A stretch of DNA of 26,501 bases, taken from the NCBI GenBank assembly GCA_025765595.1, contig JAIVFH010000340.1, positions 1 through 26,501 on the forward strand, given 5' to 3'. The stretch comes from Obelidium mucronatum. Its lineage: Eukaryota; Chytridiomycota; Chytridiomycetes; Chytridiales; Chytriomycetaceae. The notes below the pieces were generated by a model that had not been told where the DNA came from, searched no databases, and was given only the letters and a program-made list of their open reading frames with translations. The position numbers and the translations under genes were made by a program. Below, piece by piece: positions 1 to 7,528 of this stretch (its first letter is position 1; the number at the start of each line of letters is the position of its first letter).

Positions 1-1
1 A

Positions 2-892
2 TGGTTCAGAAACTGGATGGGACAACCAAAAGCACAGCAAACAGAAGAAGTAACAGACCCCATAAACAGTGAAACTGACAAATTCTCATTTGAACACGTA
101 GCAGGATATGGACTGATCCCCAAAGTAACCCACGACTGCATTAAAAAATGTGGCGTTCGGAAAGCAGAAAGCACCAGGAGAATCATCATACAAGCATGGA
201 AAGAATTGAGATACCAAGTAAAGGAAAAGATATGGAAATACCGAAATGAGAGAACAATTGAATTTGAACTTGCCTGTGGAATCACAGAGAAGGCCAAGAA
301 CAAGAGGAAGGAAAAAACAACCAAAAAGGTTGGACCAAGAAACAAAACAGAAACCAAAGAAGGGAGAACAACCAAAAACACAACAATATGTCAATTATGC
401 GAAGGTACCATGAACTCAACCGGAAACCACGAATGCTCTGGGAGAGTGGGAAGGATCAAAAAAGCAATCAAAATCCTCATTGAGGACAGAAAAGGCACCA
501 AAAAAATACAACCTGGATGGACAACCACTTCCAGCAAATACATGAGCGCCTACGCAAAAAATGAAGAATTTGAATACCAACCTAAGCGAAACCAGGAATC
601 AAGAAAAGGTACAGAAGCAAACGAGAATCAACTACCAAAGGAAAAAATCAACACAGATGACCGAGAAAAAGAACAAAAGCAACAAAAGCTGAAAAGGAAA
701 TTAGAAGAACTTGAAGAATATGAAGACAGAGTCTTCAAAGACCTGAGAAAAGGAAGGATCACCCTGGAAGGGGTCAGAGAAGGAATGGAAATGGAAAGGA
801 AGAGACTCGAAATACCAGAGGACGATGAAAACGAAGAAACAACAGCCGCGCAAGAGGGAATGAATCCCTGGGCAGGTGCAAGCCGCACCTAG
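2..892 (+). CDS. C-terminal part of a retroelement-like ORF (5' truncated by window edge)
   Basis: The frame is open from the left edge to a TAG at 890-892, so the true start lies outside; the first internal ATG is at 17. The product is very Lys/Glu/Thr/Asn-rich. After about 70 residues comes a basic helical stretch ending in KIWKYRNE, which resembles the linker that follows the reverse transcriptase of non-LTR elements. Next comes CQLC...HEC (about nt 389-436), a possible C-x2-C-x9-H-x-C zinc site. The last 90 residues are a charged coiled coil. Base use is strongly A-rich on this strand, unlike the cellular genes on the minus strand. No reverse transcriptase or endonuclease motif is inside the window, so the assignment is an inference; a host protein of low complexity is the alternative. 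Confidence 0.4.
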   Translation, partial: WFRNWMGQPKAQQTEEVTDPINSETDKFSFEHVAGYGLIPKVTHDCIKKCGVRKAESTRRIIIQAWKELRYQVKEKIWKYRNERTIEFELACGITEKAKNKRKEKTTKKVGPRNKTETKEGRTTKNTTICQLCEGTMNSTGNHECSGRVGRIKKAIKILIEDRKGTKKIQPGWTTTSSKYMSAYAKNEEFEYQPKRNQESRKGTEANENQLPKEKINTDDREKEQKQQKLKRKLEELEEYEDRVFKDLRKGRITLEGVREGMEMERKRLEIPEDDENEETTAAQEGMNPWAGASRT

Positions 893-1286
893 CATCAAGT
901 ACCTTAGAGGCAGCAGCGCCCCCCTAGGAGGAAATCAAGAGCCAAGTCATAAGTGTGGGGGGAGGATGAGGGAGGGAGGAAATGATTGGGAGTGCAAGTT
1001 GGGGTCGTAGAGTTGGTAGGCGGGAGGTCTGCAAGGGAATAGAGTAAATGGGGCCGGGTCTTGTTAAACCGTTTTAAGAGATTGGAGGGGGATTAGCAGT
1101 TCGACAAAGTGTTTATTACAAAATACAGCTCATGTTATTTAAAAAAACAAAGTGTGTGGCCACTGCTGAGTGCTGTTTTGCCAGTTCTGGTGAATTCTTG
1201 CAGCCAGCAGAGCCGTTTGTGGCCCAAACTGCGTGAAAGTGTTGGATTTGCAAGAATGCAAGTGATGTATCATTATGCGTAATACT

Positions 1287-1304
1287 CAACACTTTAAAGT
1301 GTTG
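1287..1304. repeat. Perfect 18-bp palindrome
   Basis: The sequence CAACACTTTAAAGTGTTG equals its own reverse complement. It is flanked by a further imperfect match (ttatgc on the left, gcataa on the right). It could be the stem of a hairpin or a remnant of a mobile-element end; nothing nearby decides between them. Confidence 0.7.
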
Positions 1305-1405
1305 CATAAGCAGGAAATTCAGAAGTACCTTTGTTGAAACACCCCAGTGCTTTTATCTTTTAAATTTGCAAGCCCTTTTTGCAATATAAAATGAAAGTTT
1401 GTGTT

Positions 1406-1411
1406 TTTATT
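1406..1411 (-). terminator. Poly(A) signal AATAAA for the 1500-2317 gene
   Basis: The plus strand reads TTTATT, which gives AATAAA on the minus strand, about 90 nt beyond the TAG stop of the unknown gene. The spacing suits a eukaryotic 3' UTR. Confidence 0.4.
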
Positions 1412-1499
1412 CCATCAAGAAAATCAAAATGAAAGCAAATGCCTGGGGAAAAAACTGTGTTGATATTAGATTGGATTTGAGAAATGTTGATTATCCTAC

Positions 1500-2317
1500 C
1501 TATGTCATATCTGTCAGCTTTTGAATGAGCTCCAGGTCACTGCACACGTACAGCCAGGACTGATTGATTGGGAACTTGGTTCCTGAGTGGGTGACAAATT
1601 CCCTTTTGAAGTCTTCTGTTATGGTGAGCCGGAACTTGTTGGGGAATGGCGTCCACCCAGGAACCATCTTATACAAATGGTGGGCCAGAACAACAATCTT
1701 GTTGTCTGATGTTTTCCATGCCATGGACATCTTGTTAACCAAAGTACATGGCCCCTGGACGCTTGGTGGTGCCGATGCAGCGACGGGCAGGCGAGTTTGG
1801 CCGCCTCTTGACCTTGTCAGTCGTTTGCTTGGAGAGGGCACTGGAACTACCTTCTTGGACACAAAGGGTGAATTCAACATGACGTCATTACCGCCAAACA
1901 AATCGCTTGTGTCCAAGCTCAATGAATTGAAACTTGGGCCGTCGTGAGGTTCCAATGGTTGTTGCTGGATGTCGGCCGTCACTGAGGATGATGTGAGATA
2001 TTTTAGTTAGTATTTGCCTTGAACTGCGTAAGAAATGAAGTAATTTTTTCTTACATGGAAAGTCAGGATGCGTGAACAAGATTTGAAGTCCCTTGTTCAG
2101 CTCTTCGAAAGCTGCGTTTTGAGCAATTGCGGCTGCTTGAACCTTGGTCTTTTGGACCTCAAGTAACGTTTATTCAAGCTCCAATTCATTCATTTTTTGA
2201 TGGTACAGGCGTATGTTCTCTTGAACCTGGCTTTTCACGTCTTGGATGGAAGTAGTCTCAAATTATTATGATCAGCAGACAAAAGACTTGAATTACTTGA
2301 TTGCCGTTGCAAACCAT
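1500..2317 (-). pseudogene. Three-exon gene of unknown function with an in-frame TAA
   Basis: Proposed exons are 2297-2317, 2055-2256 and 1500-1981. The introns are 2257-2296 (40 nt, GTAATT...GAG) and 1982-2054 (73 nt, GTAAGA, TACTAAC branch site, TCCTCAG). Phases agree across both junctions. The first half is a coiled coil rich in Gln/Glu/Lys. The second half has a basic Ser/Pro segment (about 1790-1840) followed by a roughly 90-residue globular region (MSMAWKTSDNKIVVLAHHLY and onward), which I do not recognise. A TAA at 2170-2172 interrupts the coiled coil, and coiled-coil sequence continues in the same frame on both sides. This suggests a nonsense mutation, readthrough, or a wrong gene model. 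A copia element is inserted 71 bp upstream of the ATG. The second intron is convincing, so this was a real gene; its present activity is doubtful. Confidence 0.5.
1982..2054 (-). other. Intron with consensus TACTAAC branch site
   Basis: On the minus strand it begins GTAAGA, carries TACTAAC about 25 nt before the acceptor and ends TCCTCAG. It joins the coiled-coil exon to the downstream exon in phase 1. It is one of the clearest splice-signal sets in the window and supports yeast-like branch-site conservation. Confidence 0.75.
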
Positions 2318-2382
2318 TTTCAATCTATATGTTGATTAGAACGGTTAAATACAAGAAAAAGGAGCAGCAAGGGGGTGTTAAA

Positions 2383-2387
2383 CAGGC
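2383..2387. repeat. Target-site duplication, left copy (CAGGC)
   Basis: CAGGC directly precedes the left LTR and is repeated at 7524-7528 directly after the right LTR. Five bases is the usual duplication length for Ty1/copia elements, and it fixes the element ends at 2388 and 7523. Confidence 0.75.
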
Positions 2388-2426
2388 CGTGTGTTCTCTA
2401 GTACTGGTGATTTGGAACACAATGTG

Positions 2427-2432
2427 TTTATT
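2427..2432 (-). terminator. Retrotransposon poly(A) signal in the 3' LTR
   Basis: AATAAA on the minus strand lies about 25 nt downstream of the TATA-like motif and 40 nt before the LTR end, a plausible R-region position. Confidence 0.45.
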
Positions 2433-2486
2433 TAATAAAACTCTTGACCATGACGAATATAAAGTAAATATGTTGAAGCACACACC

Positions 2487-2529
2487 TGGTGATTTGGAAC
2501 ACAATGTGTTATCTATCCCAAATCACCAA
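2487..2529. repeat. Nested inverted repeat (hairpin) in the 3' LTR
   Basis: TGGTGATTTGG at 2487-2497 pairs with CCAAATCACCA at 2519-2529. Inside the loop AACACA and TGTGTT (2498-2510) pair again. The same structure occurs in the 5' LTR at 7388-7430. Confidence 0.7.
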
Positions 2530-5500
2530 GATTTCTGTTTTGTCCCAGTTTTCCGATATGTTCCGAAAGGCGCCGAGAGGGCATTTTCACTGTGACGCTT
2601 CCAGAACTCGTGGAAGTCCACGCTCCCCTTGAACAAGCCCATCTCGCGCGTGAAATCTCCGTGCTTACTCTTGCCCAGACCTTTCGTCATCACGTCCGCC
2701 ACATTTCTTGACGTGTGAATTTTCCGCACTTCAATGACTCCCCTCTTCACCATGCATCTTAACATCATATACTTCGTGTCCATGTGTTTCGTTTTGTGTC
2801 TGTCCGCCCCTTCCTGTGTATTTCTCACTGCTCCAGCGTTATCACAGTGCAGCACCGTTGGGTTTGGTTGTGGAAATCCCAGCCACTCCATCACCTTTCT
2901 ACCCCATTCCGCAATTTTGCCGCCGCTTGCGAGTGCCAGGGTTTCCGATGCGACCGTAGAGTCTGTCACGATATCTTGACTCTTGGATACTGGAGCTATG
3001 GCTGCTCCAGCCAGCATCATCACTAAACCTGTTGTCGATTTCCTCGTGACCTTGTTCCCGGCTAGGTTCGCATCACTGAACACTTCCAGAATCATGTCCG
3101 TGTCAGCTTTGAAGTATAGTTTCGTCGTGTTGGAGCCGTTTAAGTACTGTAGCAGATGCTGAGCTGCCGCCCAGTGGGTTTTGTTGGGGTTATTGGCGTA
3201 GGAGCACATACGGCCTAGAGTTTCAATGATGTCACCCCTTGTGAGACATGCGAATCGTAGTAGTCCCAGTAGTCTCATCCATCTCCCCTCGAAGAACGCT
3301 ATGTCTTCACTTGGAGTTGGTTGGTCCGTGTCGAAGGTGTCTTCCAATTTTGAGTTCCATGGAGTCGATCTTGAAATTGGCTTGTTTCCTGGAAAATATT
3401 TTTCTTCCAGAAATTCGTCAATGATGCTTTGAATGTACACTATCTGGTCCATGGTAGAGTATCCCCTGTAGTATTCGCAGTTGATTCCCGCCCACATTCC
3501 GATTCCCTCTTGCCACTTCACTTCGACTTTAGTAGCTAACCATTTCCAGAATTCTAGGGTGTCTTCCTTAAATTCACAACCAAGCTTTCCATTGTCGGAG
3601 TGCCAAAGAGTGTACATGATTCCGCCTGTCTTTTTCGACGTGGCTTTGAAAAGGCATGGCGAGCCGGGGCATTCTTCGAATCCGTACTCGGCAAGGAACT
3701 CGTTTCTCAGACACTCCCATAGGTAAGCCCCCTGCTTGAGGCAGTAAATTCCTTTTAAGGCTAATAACACTTTTCCTTTGTCCTCTTCTCCTAGTTGCAT
3801 TCCTTGCGGGATTCTGATGTGGATTACTTTGTCGATGTCCGAGTTGTGGTAAGCACCTTTTACATCCCCTTTCGACATGTGGAGACCGAGATGCGTGCAT
3901 ATTGCTTGGAATATTTTTGCTGATTCGTGGTACGGGGTTGAGGCAAATACTTTGTCATATTCGCTGGAGAGTTGCTTGGAGCCGTTGATGACCAGACGCG
4001 CCTTCTTCTTCTTCGATCCTGTACTTTCGTCGACTTTGATTTTTAATACCCAGATTGTATTTAATAGGTGCTGTCCTGCTTCTGCTTCGACAAGTTTCCA
4101 AGATGCCTTCTCCGTGAATTGGTTCAGTTCCTCGTTGATGGCCGCCACCCACTCTTTGTCCTTCAACGCTTCTTTGATGTTCTTTGGTCCATCAATGGTT
4201 CCAAATGCCAGGCCTCTTTTCAAGGCGATGAAAGCTAGGAATGTTGGTTCGTGGATCATGTATCCGGTGTTGTCGTCAAGTCTCGCAAGTCCGGCAAAGA
4301 GGGCAAGCCGGTTTGGTGGTTTTGATTCTCTGGGAGACCGCCTTGGTGGAGTTTGAGGTGTTGGTGGTGGAGATGGTGTGCTGCTGGAGTCGAGGGGTGG
4401 CAGGGATGTGGTGCTTGGTGCGTCGCTGCAAATAGAGGATGTTTCTGACATGTCTTCGTCTTGGGGTTCGTAGTTGGATCTTGAGTCTTCCTGGTGAGTT
4501 TCCGTGTCCATGGCTTGGATGTCCATTCCGTTGCCCTGGATAATGTTTTCCAGCTCCGCTACACTTCTCTCAACTTCCATCCCGTCAATTTCTTCTTCGA
4601 TCTTTTCCTTTTTTTGTACAGTTTCCTTTGCGTTGACAAAGTCTTCGTCTTCATCCGATCCTTCTTTATCGTGGTGATTGTTGTATTGAGTTAACTGAAT
4701 CTTTTCCATAGATGTCTTCGGGTTTTGGACATCGAATTGGTTCTCGACAAAGAAGACGTCTCTGCTAATAACCGTGCTGTTGTCGTCAAAAAGAATTCTG
4801 TATCCCCGTTGCGTGTTTGTCTGCCCATCAGGATAGGCATAGGAGATGAAACGTCCCCTCCTTGCTCTGTCTTGGGTCTTTCCGTTTCCTGGAATGAAAG
4901 GGTAGGCTAAGCATCCGGGGACTCGGAGATCTGATACTGTGGGCTTGCGTTTGAAGGTCATTTCGTACGGGGTGAGTGGCATTGAAGAATGTTTTGATCT
5001 GTTCCAAACATGACATTTGCATTCCAGGAGATCCGGCCATAAATCCCTTGGCATTTTGGTTTCAGATAGAGTCGCCCTGACTCCGTCCATTGCGGTTCGG
5101 AACCATCCATCAATTTCCCCGTGTTGGTTGTGCGCGCCGGTTGATGTTGTGATGAGCCGAATTCCGGCCTCATGACAGGCGTCCTTCAATGTGGATCCCG
5201 TAAAGTTACTACCTTGGTCAGAATATATTTCTTGCAGTTTTTCGCCGGTGGTTCTTTCTAACATGTCTTTTACCCATAGGATAATACTGGTAGCTTCCTC
5301 CATCTTCATGGAGAAAAGTTTGAACATCAGTCTCAGTTGGGTTCGGTGAACGTTCACTCCGAGATAGCCTATGACCCTGCCTCTCCCTAGTCTTGTCGTA
5401 CCGTCTTCCCCTTTTCCTGGGAAACCTACGTCCATAGATATTTGTGAGAGTATATTCCCGTCTCTTGGTTTCTTTTTGTTGTATGGTTGCTGATGACTTT

Positions 5501-7232
5501 TTCCTAGGACGCAGTCCTCGCAAAAGAAGTCCTTGATGGTTTTCGGACCGTCAATTTTAAGCCCGTGAACCACTTTCGAAGTTTCGATTATTTGGTCTGG
5601 AGGCGCGTGCATGAATCTTGAGTGCCACAATTGGATGCTCTTCTCGCTGGGGATTCCTTTTCCAATGAAGGCTGTTGCTAGTAGGGCATGATCCGCGGGT
5701 ATTGTATTGATTTTCCAGGTTCCGTCTTCTTCGTCTACACTCTTTAGTATTTTGTGCGGACCTGACAAATCCAGGCGGCCGATTGCTACTTTCTTGTCGA
5801 CGTGGTTGAACCAGACGTCGTAGCCCTTTTTTAAGAGGTCGACGACTGCAATGAGAGTTGCTGGTGCTTCAGGTACTAGCTGGACTTGGTCAACCTCAAA
5901 CTCGCCGAAATTCATTGACCCTTGGATTCCGGCACTTTGGATATTATTTCCCGATGCCGTTTCATATGCTATTGTTGGTCCAACTATCTGGTTTGATAGC
6001 TGATTTACGTCACCCGTCATCGATTTGCTGCAGGCTGAGTCAAGGTATGCTGGGGACTTGTTTTCGGAAACTGGAGCAGAGATGTAAGCGGACATCGTAG
6101 CTTTCGCCACCTTTATTTCGGCCCCGTTCAACACCTTCCCATCCTTTTCCTTCACTAACTTTTCAACATCCAGGCTTGTGAACGGCTTCTCCAATATGAT
6201 TATGGCGTAAGTTCCGCCTGATTTCTTGGATACTGCTACGAAGGAATCTTCAGCCAGTTTTGTTGGTTTGAAGAATTCGGCGACTTGTTGAATTGACGTC
6301 CCGCCAGCCAATTTTGTCATCACAAGTTGAGCTGGTTTTCTGTCTGATGGGACCGGTCGCAGTTGTCGAGGTTTGTCGTTTCCTTCGAGTCTGGCAGCCA
6401 TTGCTTTTACTAACTCCATCATTGCCGCCATGTTGGGGTCGGTTTGTTGGGTCGCTGCGGCTGCTATGGCTTGGACTGGTTGCGCGAGTTTTTCCTCTTC
6501 CCTGGCAGCGATAACCGAAAGAACACTTGCGAAGGCCTTGTAGTCGTCTGGAGGACATCCGGTGAGTTGAGTTCTCATGTTGTCCCTTTGTCCATGGTCT
6601 TCAATGCCGTAAACTAGGGTGTAACCGCATTCCTTGTTCCAACTTTCATCATCGGGTTGGCCTAGTTCTTGTGCCTTGAGCTTCAGAAGGTTGAATCTGG
6701 TGAACCATTGGTACTTGGATTCGTGAGAGTGTTTCTTGGCTGTGGAAACGTCTCTTCTCGCCTTGGAAAGAGCTTGGCCAGGGTTGAATGCTATGGTAGC
6801 TGCAAGGGCATCGAATCTTGCTTTGATTGACCCAGTGGCGGAGTTGTAAGAAGCAAGCAGCGTGGCATCAAGGTGAGGAGTGACAATTTCGTTTATCTTT
6901 GATGACACTTCATTCCAGGTCGAGAATGCTTCGAAGTATTTGTCTTCGTTGAAACTGTTGTCGGTATTGAAAATTGGGTCATCTTCCGAAGGCTCAGGGA
7001 TTTCATAAACAATGAAGTCTGAGTAGAGACGGACTGTCTTTGTGGATTGAAATTCTGCTCCGCTGTTGTCGAAGGAGATAATTGTTGGTTTGTAGTAGTA
7101 TGCTTTTTCAAGCTTGTTCTTGTTAACTGCTGATCTCACGCTTGCAAGCCAGGAGATTGAATGGTGGCTCTTGTTCTGGGTTGTAAGTGGCTCAAAACTC
7201 TGCCCTCTCTTGAGGGTGTATGTCGTGGCCAT
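2523..7232 (-). CDS. Copia gag-pol polyprotein, 1569 residues
   Basis: One uninterrupted frame starts at an ATG 57 nt inside the 5' LTR. The gag region covers residues 1-290 and has no CCHC zinc knuckle. An RRM-like segment lies at about 325-380 (GGTYAIIILE...LNGAEIKVAKA). The protease motif is LDSACS, D near residue 397. The integrase zinc domain has LWHSRFMH (about 535) and CEDC (about 571). The integrase core has D in SMDVGF, D672 in SDQGSNF and D708 (GEIDG) where Glu is expected. Reverse transcriptase has DVKGAY and HSDNG (1212-1215) at the YVDD box, so the second Asp is Asn. RNase H keeps FSDA, the SETLAL Glu and CDNAGA. The frame runs over the purine tract and 33 codons into the 3' LTR. 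Family assignment is certain; catalytic competence is doubtful. Confidence 0.93.
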   Translation of the reverse strand: MATTYTLKRGQSFEPLTTQNKSHHSISWLASVRSAVNKNKLEKAYYYKPTIISFDNSGAEFQSTKTVRLYSDFIVYEIPEPSEDDPIFNTDNSFNEDKYFEAFSTWNEVSSKINEIVTPHLDATLLASYNSATGSIKARFDALAATIAFNPGQALSKARRDVSTAKKHSHESKYQWFTRFNLLKLKAQELGQPDDESWNKECGYTLVYGIEDHGQRDNMRTQLTGCPPDDYKAFASVLSVIAAREEEKLAQPVQAIAAAATQQTDPNMAAMMELVKAMAARLEGNDKPRQLRPVPSDRKPAQLVMTKLAGGTSIQQVAEFFKPTKLAEDSFVAVSKKSGGTYAIIILEKPFTSLDVEKLVKEKDGKVLNGAEIKVAKATMSAYISAPVSENKSPAYLDSACSKSMTGDVNQLSNQIVGPTIAYETASGNNIQSAGIQGSMNFGEFEVDQVQLVPEAPATLIAVVDLLKKGYDVWFNHVDKKVAIGRLDLSGPHKILKSVDEEDGTWKINTIPADHALLATAFIGKGIPSEKSIQLWHSRFMHAPPDQIIETSKVVHGLKIDGPKTIKDFFCEDCVLGKSHQQPYNKKKPRDGNILSQISMDVGFPGKGEDGTTRLGRGRVIGYLGVNVHRTQLRLMFKLFSMKMEEATSIILWVKDMLERTTGEKLQEIYSDQGSNFTGSTLKDACHEAGIRLITTSTGAHNQHGEIDGWFRTAMDGVRATLSETKMPRDLWPDLLECKCHVWNRSKHSSMPLTPYEMTFKRKPTVSDLRVPGCLAYPFIPGNGKTQDRARRGRFISYAYPDGQTNTQRGYRILFDDNSTVISRDVFFVENQFDVQNPKTSMEKIQLTQYNNHHDKEGSDEDEDFVNAKETVQKKEKIEEEIDGMEVERSVAELENIIQGNGMDIQAMDTETHQEDSRSNYEPQDEDMSETSSICSDAPSTTSLPPLDSSSTPSPPPTPQTPPRRSPRESKPPNRLALFAGLARLDDNTGYMIHEPTFLAFIALKRGLAFGTIDGPKNIKEALKDKEWVAAINEELNQFTEKASWKLVEAEAGQHLLNTIWVLKIKVDESTGSKKKKARLVINGSKQLSSEYDKVFASTPYHESAKIFQAICTHLGLHMSKGDVKGAYHNSDIDKVIHIRIPQGMQLGEEDKGKVLLALKGIYCLKQGAYLWECLRNEFLAEYGFEECPGSPCLFKATSKKTGGIMYTLWHSDNGKLGCEFKEDTLEFWKWLATKVEVKWQEGIGMWAGINCEYYRGYSTMDQIVYIQSIIDEFLEEKYFPGNKPISRSTPWNSKLEDTFDTDQPTPSEDIAFFEGRWMRLLGLLRFACLTRGDIIETLGRMCSYANNPNKTHWAAAQHLLQYLNGSNTTKLYFKADTDMILEVFSDANLAGNKVTRKSTTGLVMMLAGAAIAPVSKSQDIVTDSTVASETLALASGGKIAEWGRKVMEWLGFPQPNPTVLHCDNAGAVRNTQEGADRHKTKHMDTKYMMLRCMVKRGVIEVRKIHTSRNVADVMTKGLGKSKHGDFTREMGLFKGSVDFHEFWKRHSENALSAPFGTYRKTGTKQKSW
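2623..2630 (-). other. Polypurine tract
   Basis: AAGGGGAG on the minus strand lies immediately before the 3' LTR, the expected site for plus-strand DNA priming. It lies inside the polyprotein frame (codons for Lys-Gly-Ser). Confidence 0.7.
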
Positions 7233-7270
7233 AGTTTTCTCTTTTCGTTTTTTTCTTGTAGCTCAATGGA

Positions 7271-7288
7271 GGGTTAAGACTCCTAATC
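7271..7288 (-). other. Primer-binding site, probably for a tRNA-Arg(CCU) fragment
   Basis: Directly next to the 5' LTR the plus strand reads GGTTAAGACTCCTAATC. Within it CTCCTAA has the form of a seven-base anticodon loop with anticodon CCT, framed by GA and TC that can pair as stem positions 30-40 and 31-39. Copia-type elements are known to prime from internal half-tRNAs. The tRNA identity is an inference because the host tRNA is not in the window. Confidence 0.5.
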
Positions 7289-7523
7289 CGTGTGTTCTCT
7301 AGTACTGGTGATTTGGAACACAATGTGTTTATTTAATAAAACTCTTGACCATGACGAATATAAAGTAAATATGTTGAAGCACACACCTGGTGATTTGGAA
7401 CACAATGTGTTATCTATCCCAAATCACCAAGATTTCTGTTTTGTCCCGGTTTTCCGATATGTTCCGAAACGCGCCGAGAGGGCATTTTCACTGTGACGCT
7501 TCCAGAACTCGTGGAAGTCCACG
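7289..7523 (-). repeat. 5' LTR of the copia element
   Basis: This is the partner of 2388-2622. It should carry the element's promoter: a TATA-like motif lies on the minus strand at 7356-7365. It holds the same duplicated 25-bp motif (7305-7329, 7387-7411) and hairpin as the other copy. Confidence 0.93.
7356..7365 (-). promoter_or_regulatory. TATA-like box of the copia 5' LTR
   Basis: CTTTATATTC on the minus strand lies 125 nt upstream of the gag ATG and just upstream of the AATAAA-containing part of the LTR. This is a position-based guess; no start site is visible. Confidence 0.35.
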
Positions 7524-7528
7524 CAGGC
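7524..7528. repeat. Target-site duplication, right copy (CAGGC)
   Basis: It is identical to 2383-2387 and abuts the end of the right LTR. Confidence 0.75.

Larger units (their letters stand above)
893..1499. other. Intergenic stretch, no gene recognised
   Basis: The first 190 bases are G-rich on the plus strand and may be the 3' untranslated part of the retroelement-like ORF. From about 1100 the sequence is AT-rich. It contains a perfect 18-bp palindrome (1287-1304) and minus-strand AATAAA signals at 1406-1411 and 1112-1117. The first of these suits the 3' end of the gene that stops at 1500. A 63-codon minus-strand open frame (1116-1307) spans the palindrome and shows no recognisable domain. 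Confidence 0.5.
2388..2622 (-). repeat. 3' LTR of the copia element
   Basis: It matches 7289-7523 over 235 bp with two substitutions (near 2547 and 2569). By the target duplication the ends are CGTG...CACG instead of the usual TG...CA. It contains the last 100 nt of the polyprotein frame, a TATA-like CTTTATATTC (minus strand, 2455-2464), an AATAAA (minus strand, 2427-2432), and a 25-bp motif present twice (2404-2428, 2486-2510). Confidence 0.93.
2388..7523 (-). mobile_element. Full-length Ty1/copia LTR retrotransposon
   Basis: The 5136-bp element lies on the minus strand. It has 235-bp LTRs at both ends (2 differences), a 5-bp target duplication, a tRNA-like primer-binding site next to the 5' LTR, a purine tract at the 3' LTR, and one long gag-pol frame. 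The domain order is gag, protease, integrase, reverse transcriptase, RNase H, and integrase before reverse transcriptase defines copia. The LTR similarity and intact frame indicate recent insertion. However, catalytic positions in integrase and reverse transcriptase differ from the usual residues, so this copy may be unable to move on its own. It inserted between the His-rich gene and the unknown gene at 1500-2317. Confidence 0.95.

Noticed and set aside
2160..2180. TAA at 2170-2172 as a further +1 frameshift site
   Set aside because: Coiled-coil sequence continues in the same frame on both sides, and the +1 frame after it is basic and unrelated, so it does not fit the NNC-TGA-A pattern.
2329..2595. 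Plus-strand ORFs at 2329-2595 and 7290-7496 as a duplicated gene
   Set aside because: They are frames through the two LTR copies and code for nothing recognisable.
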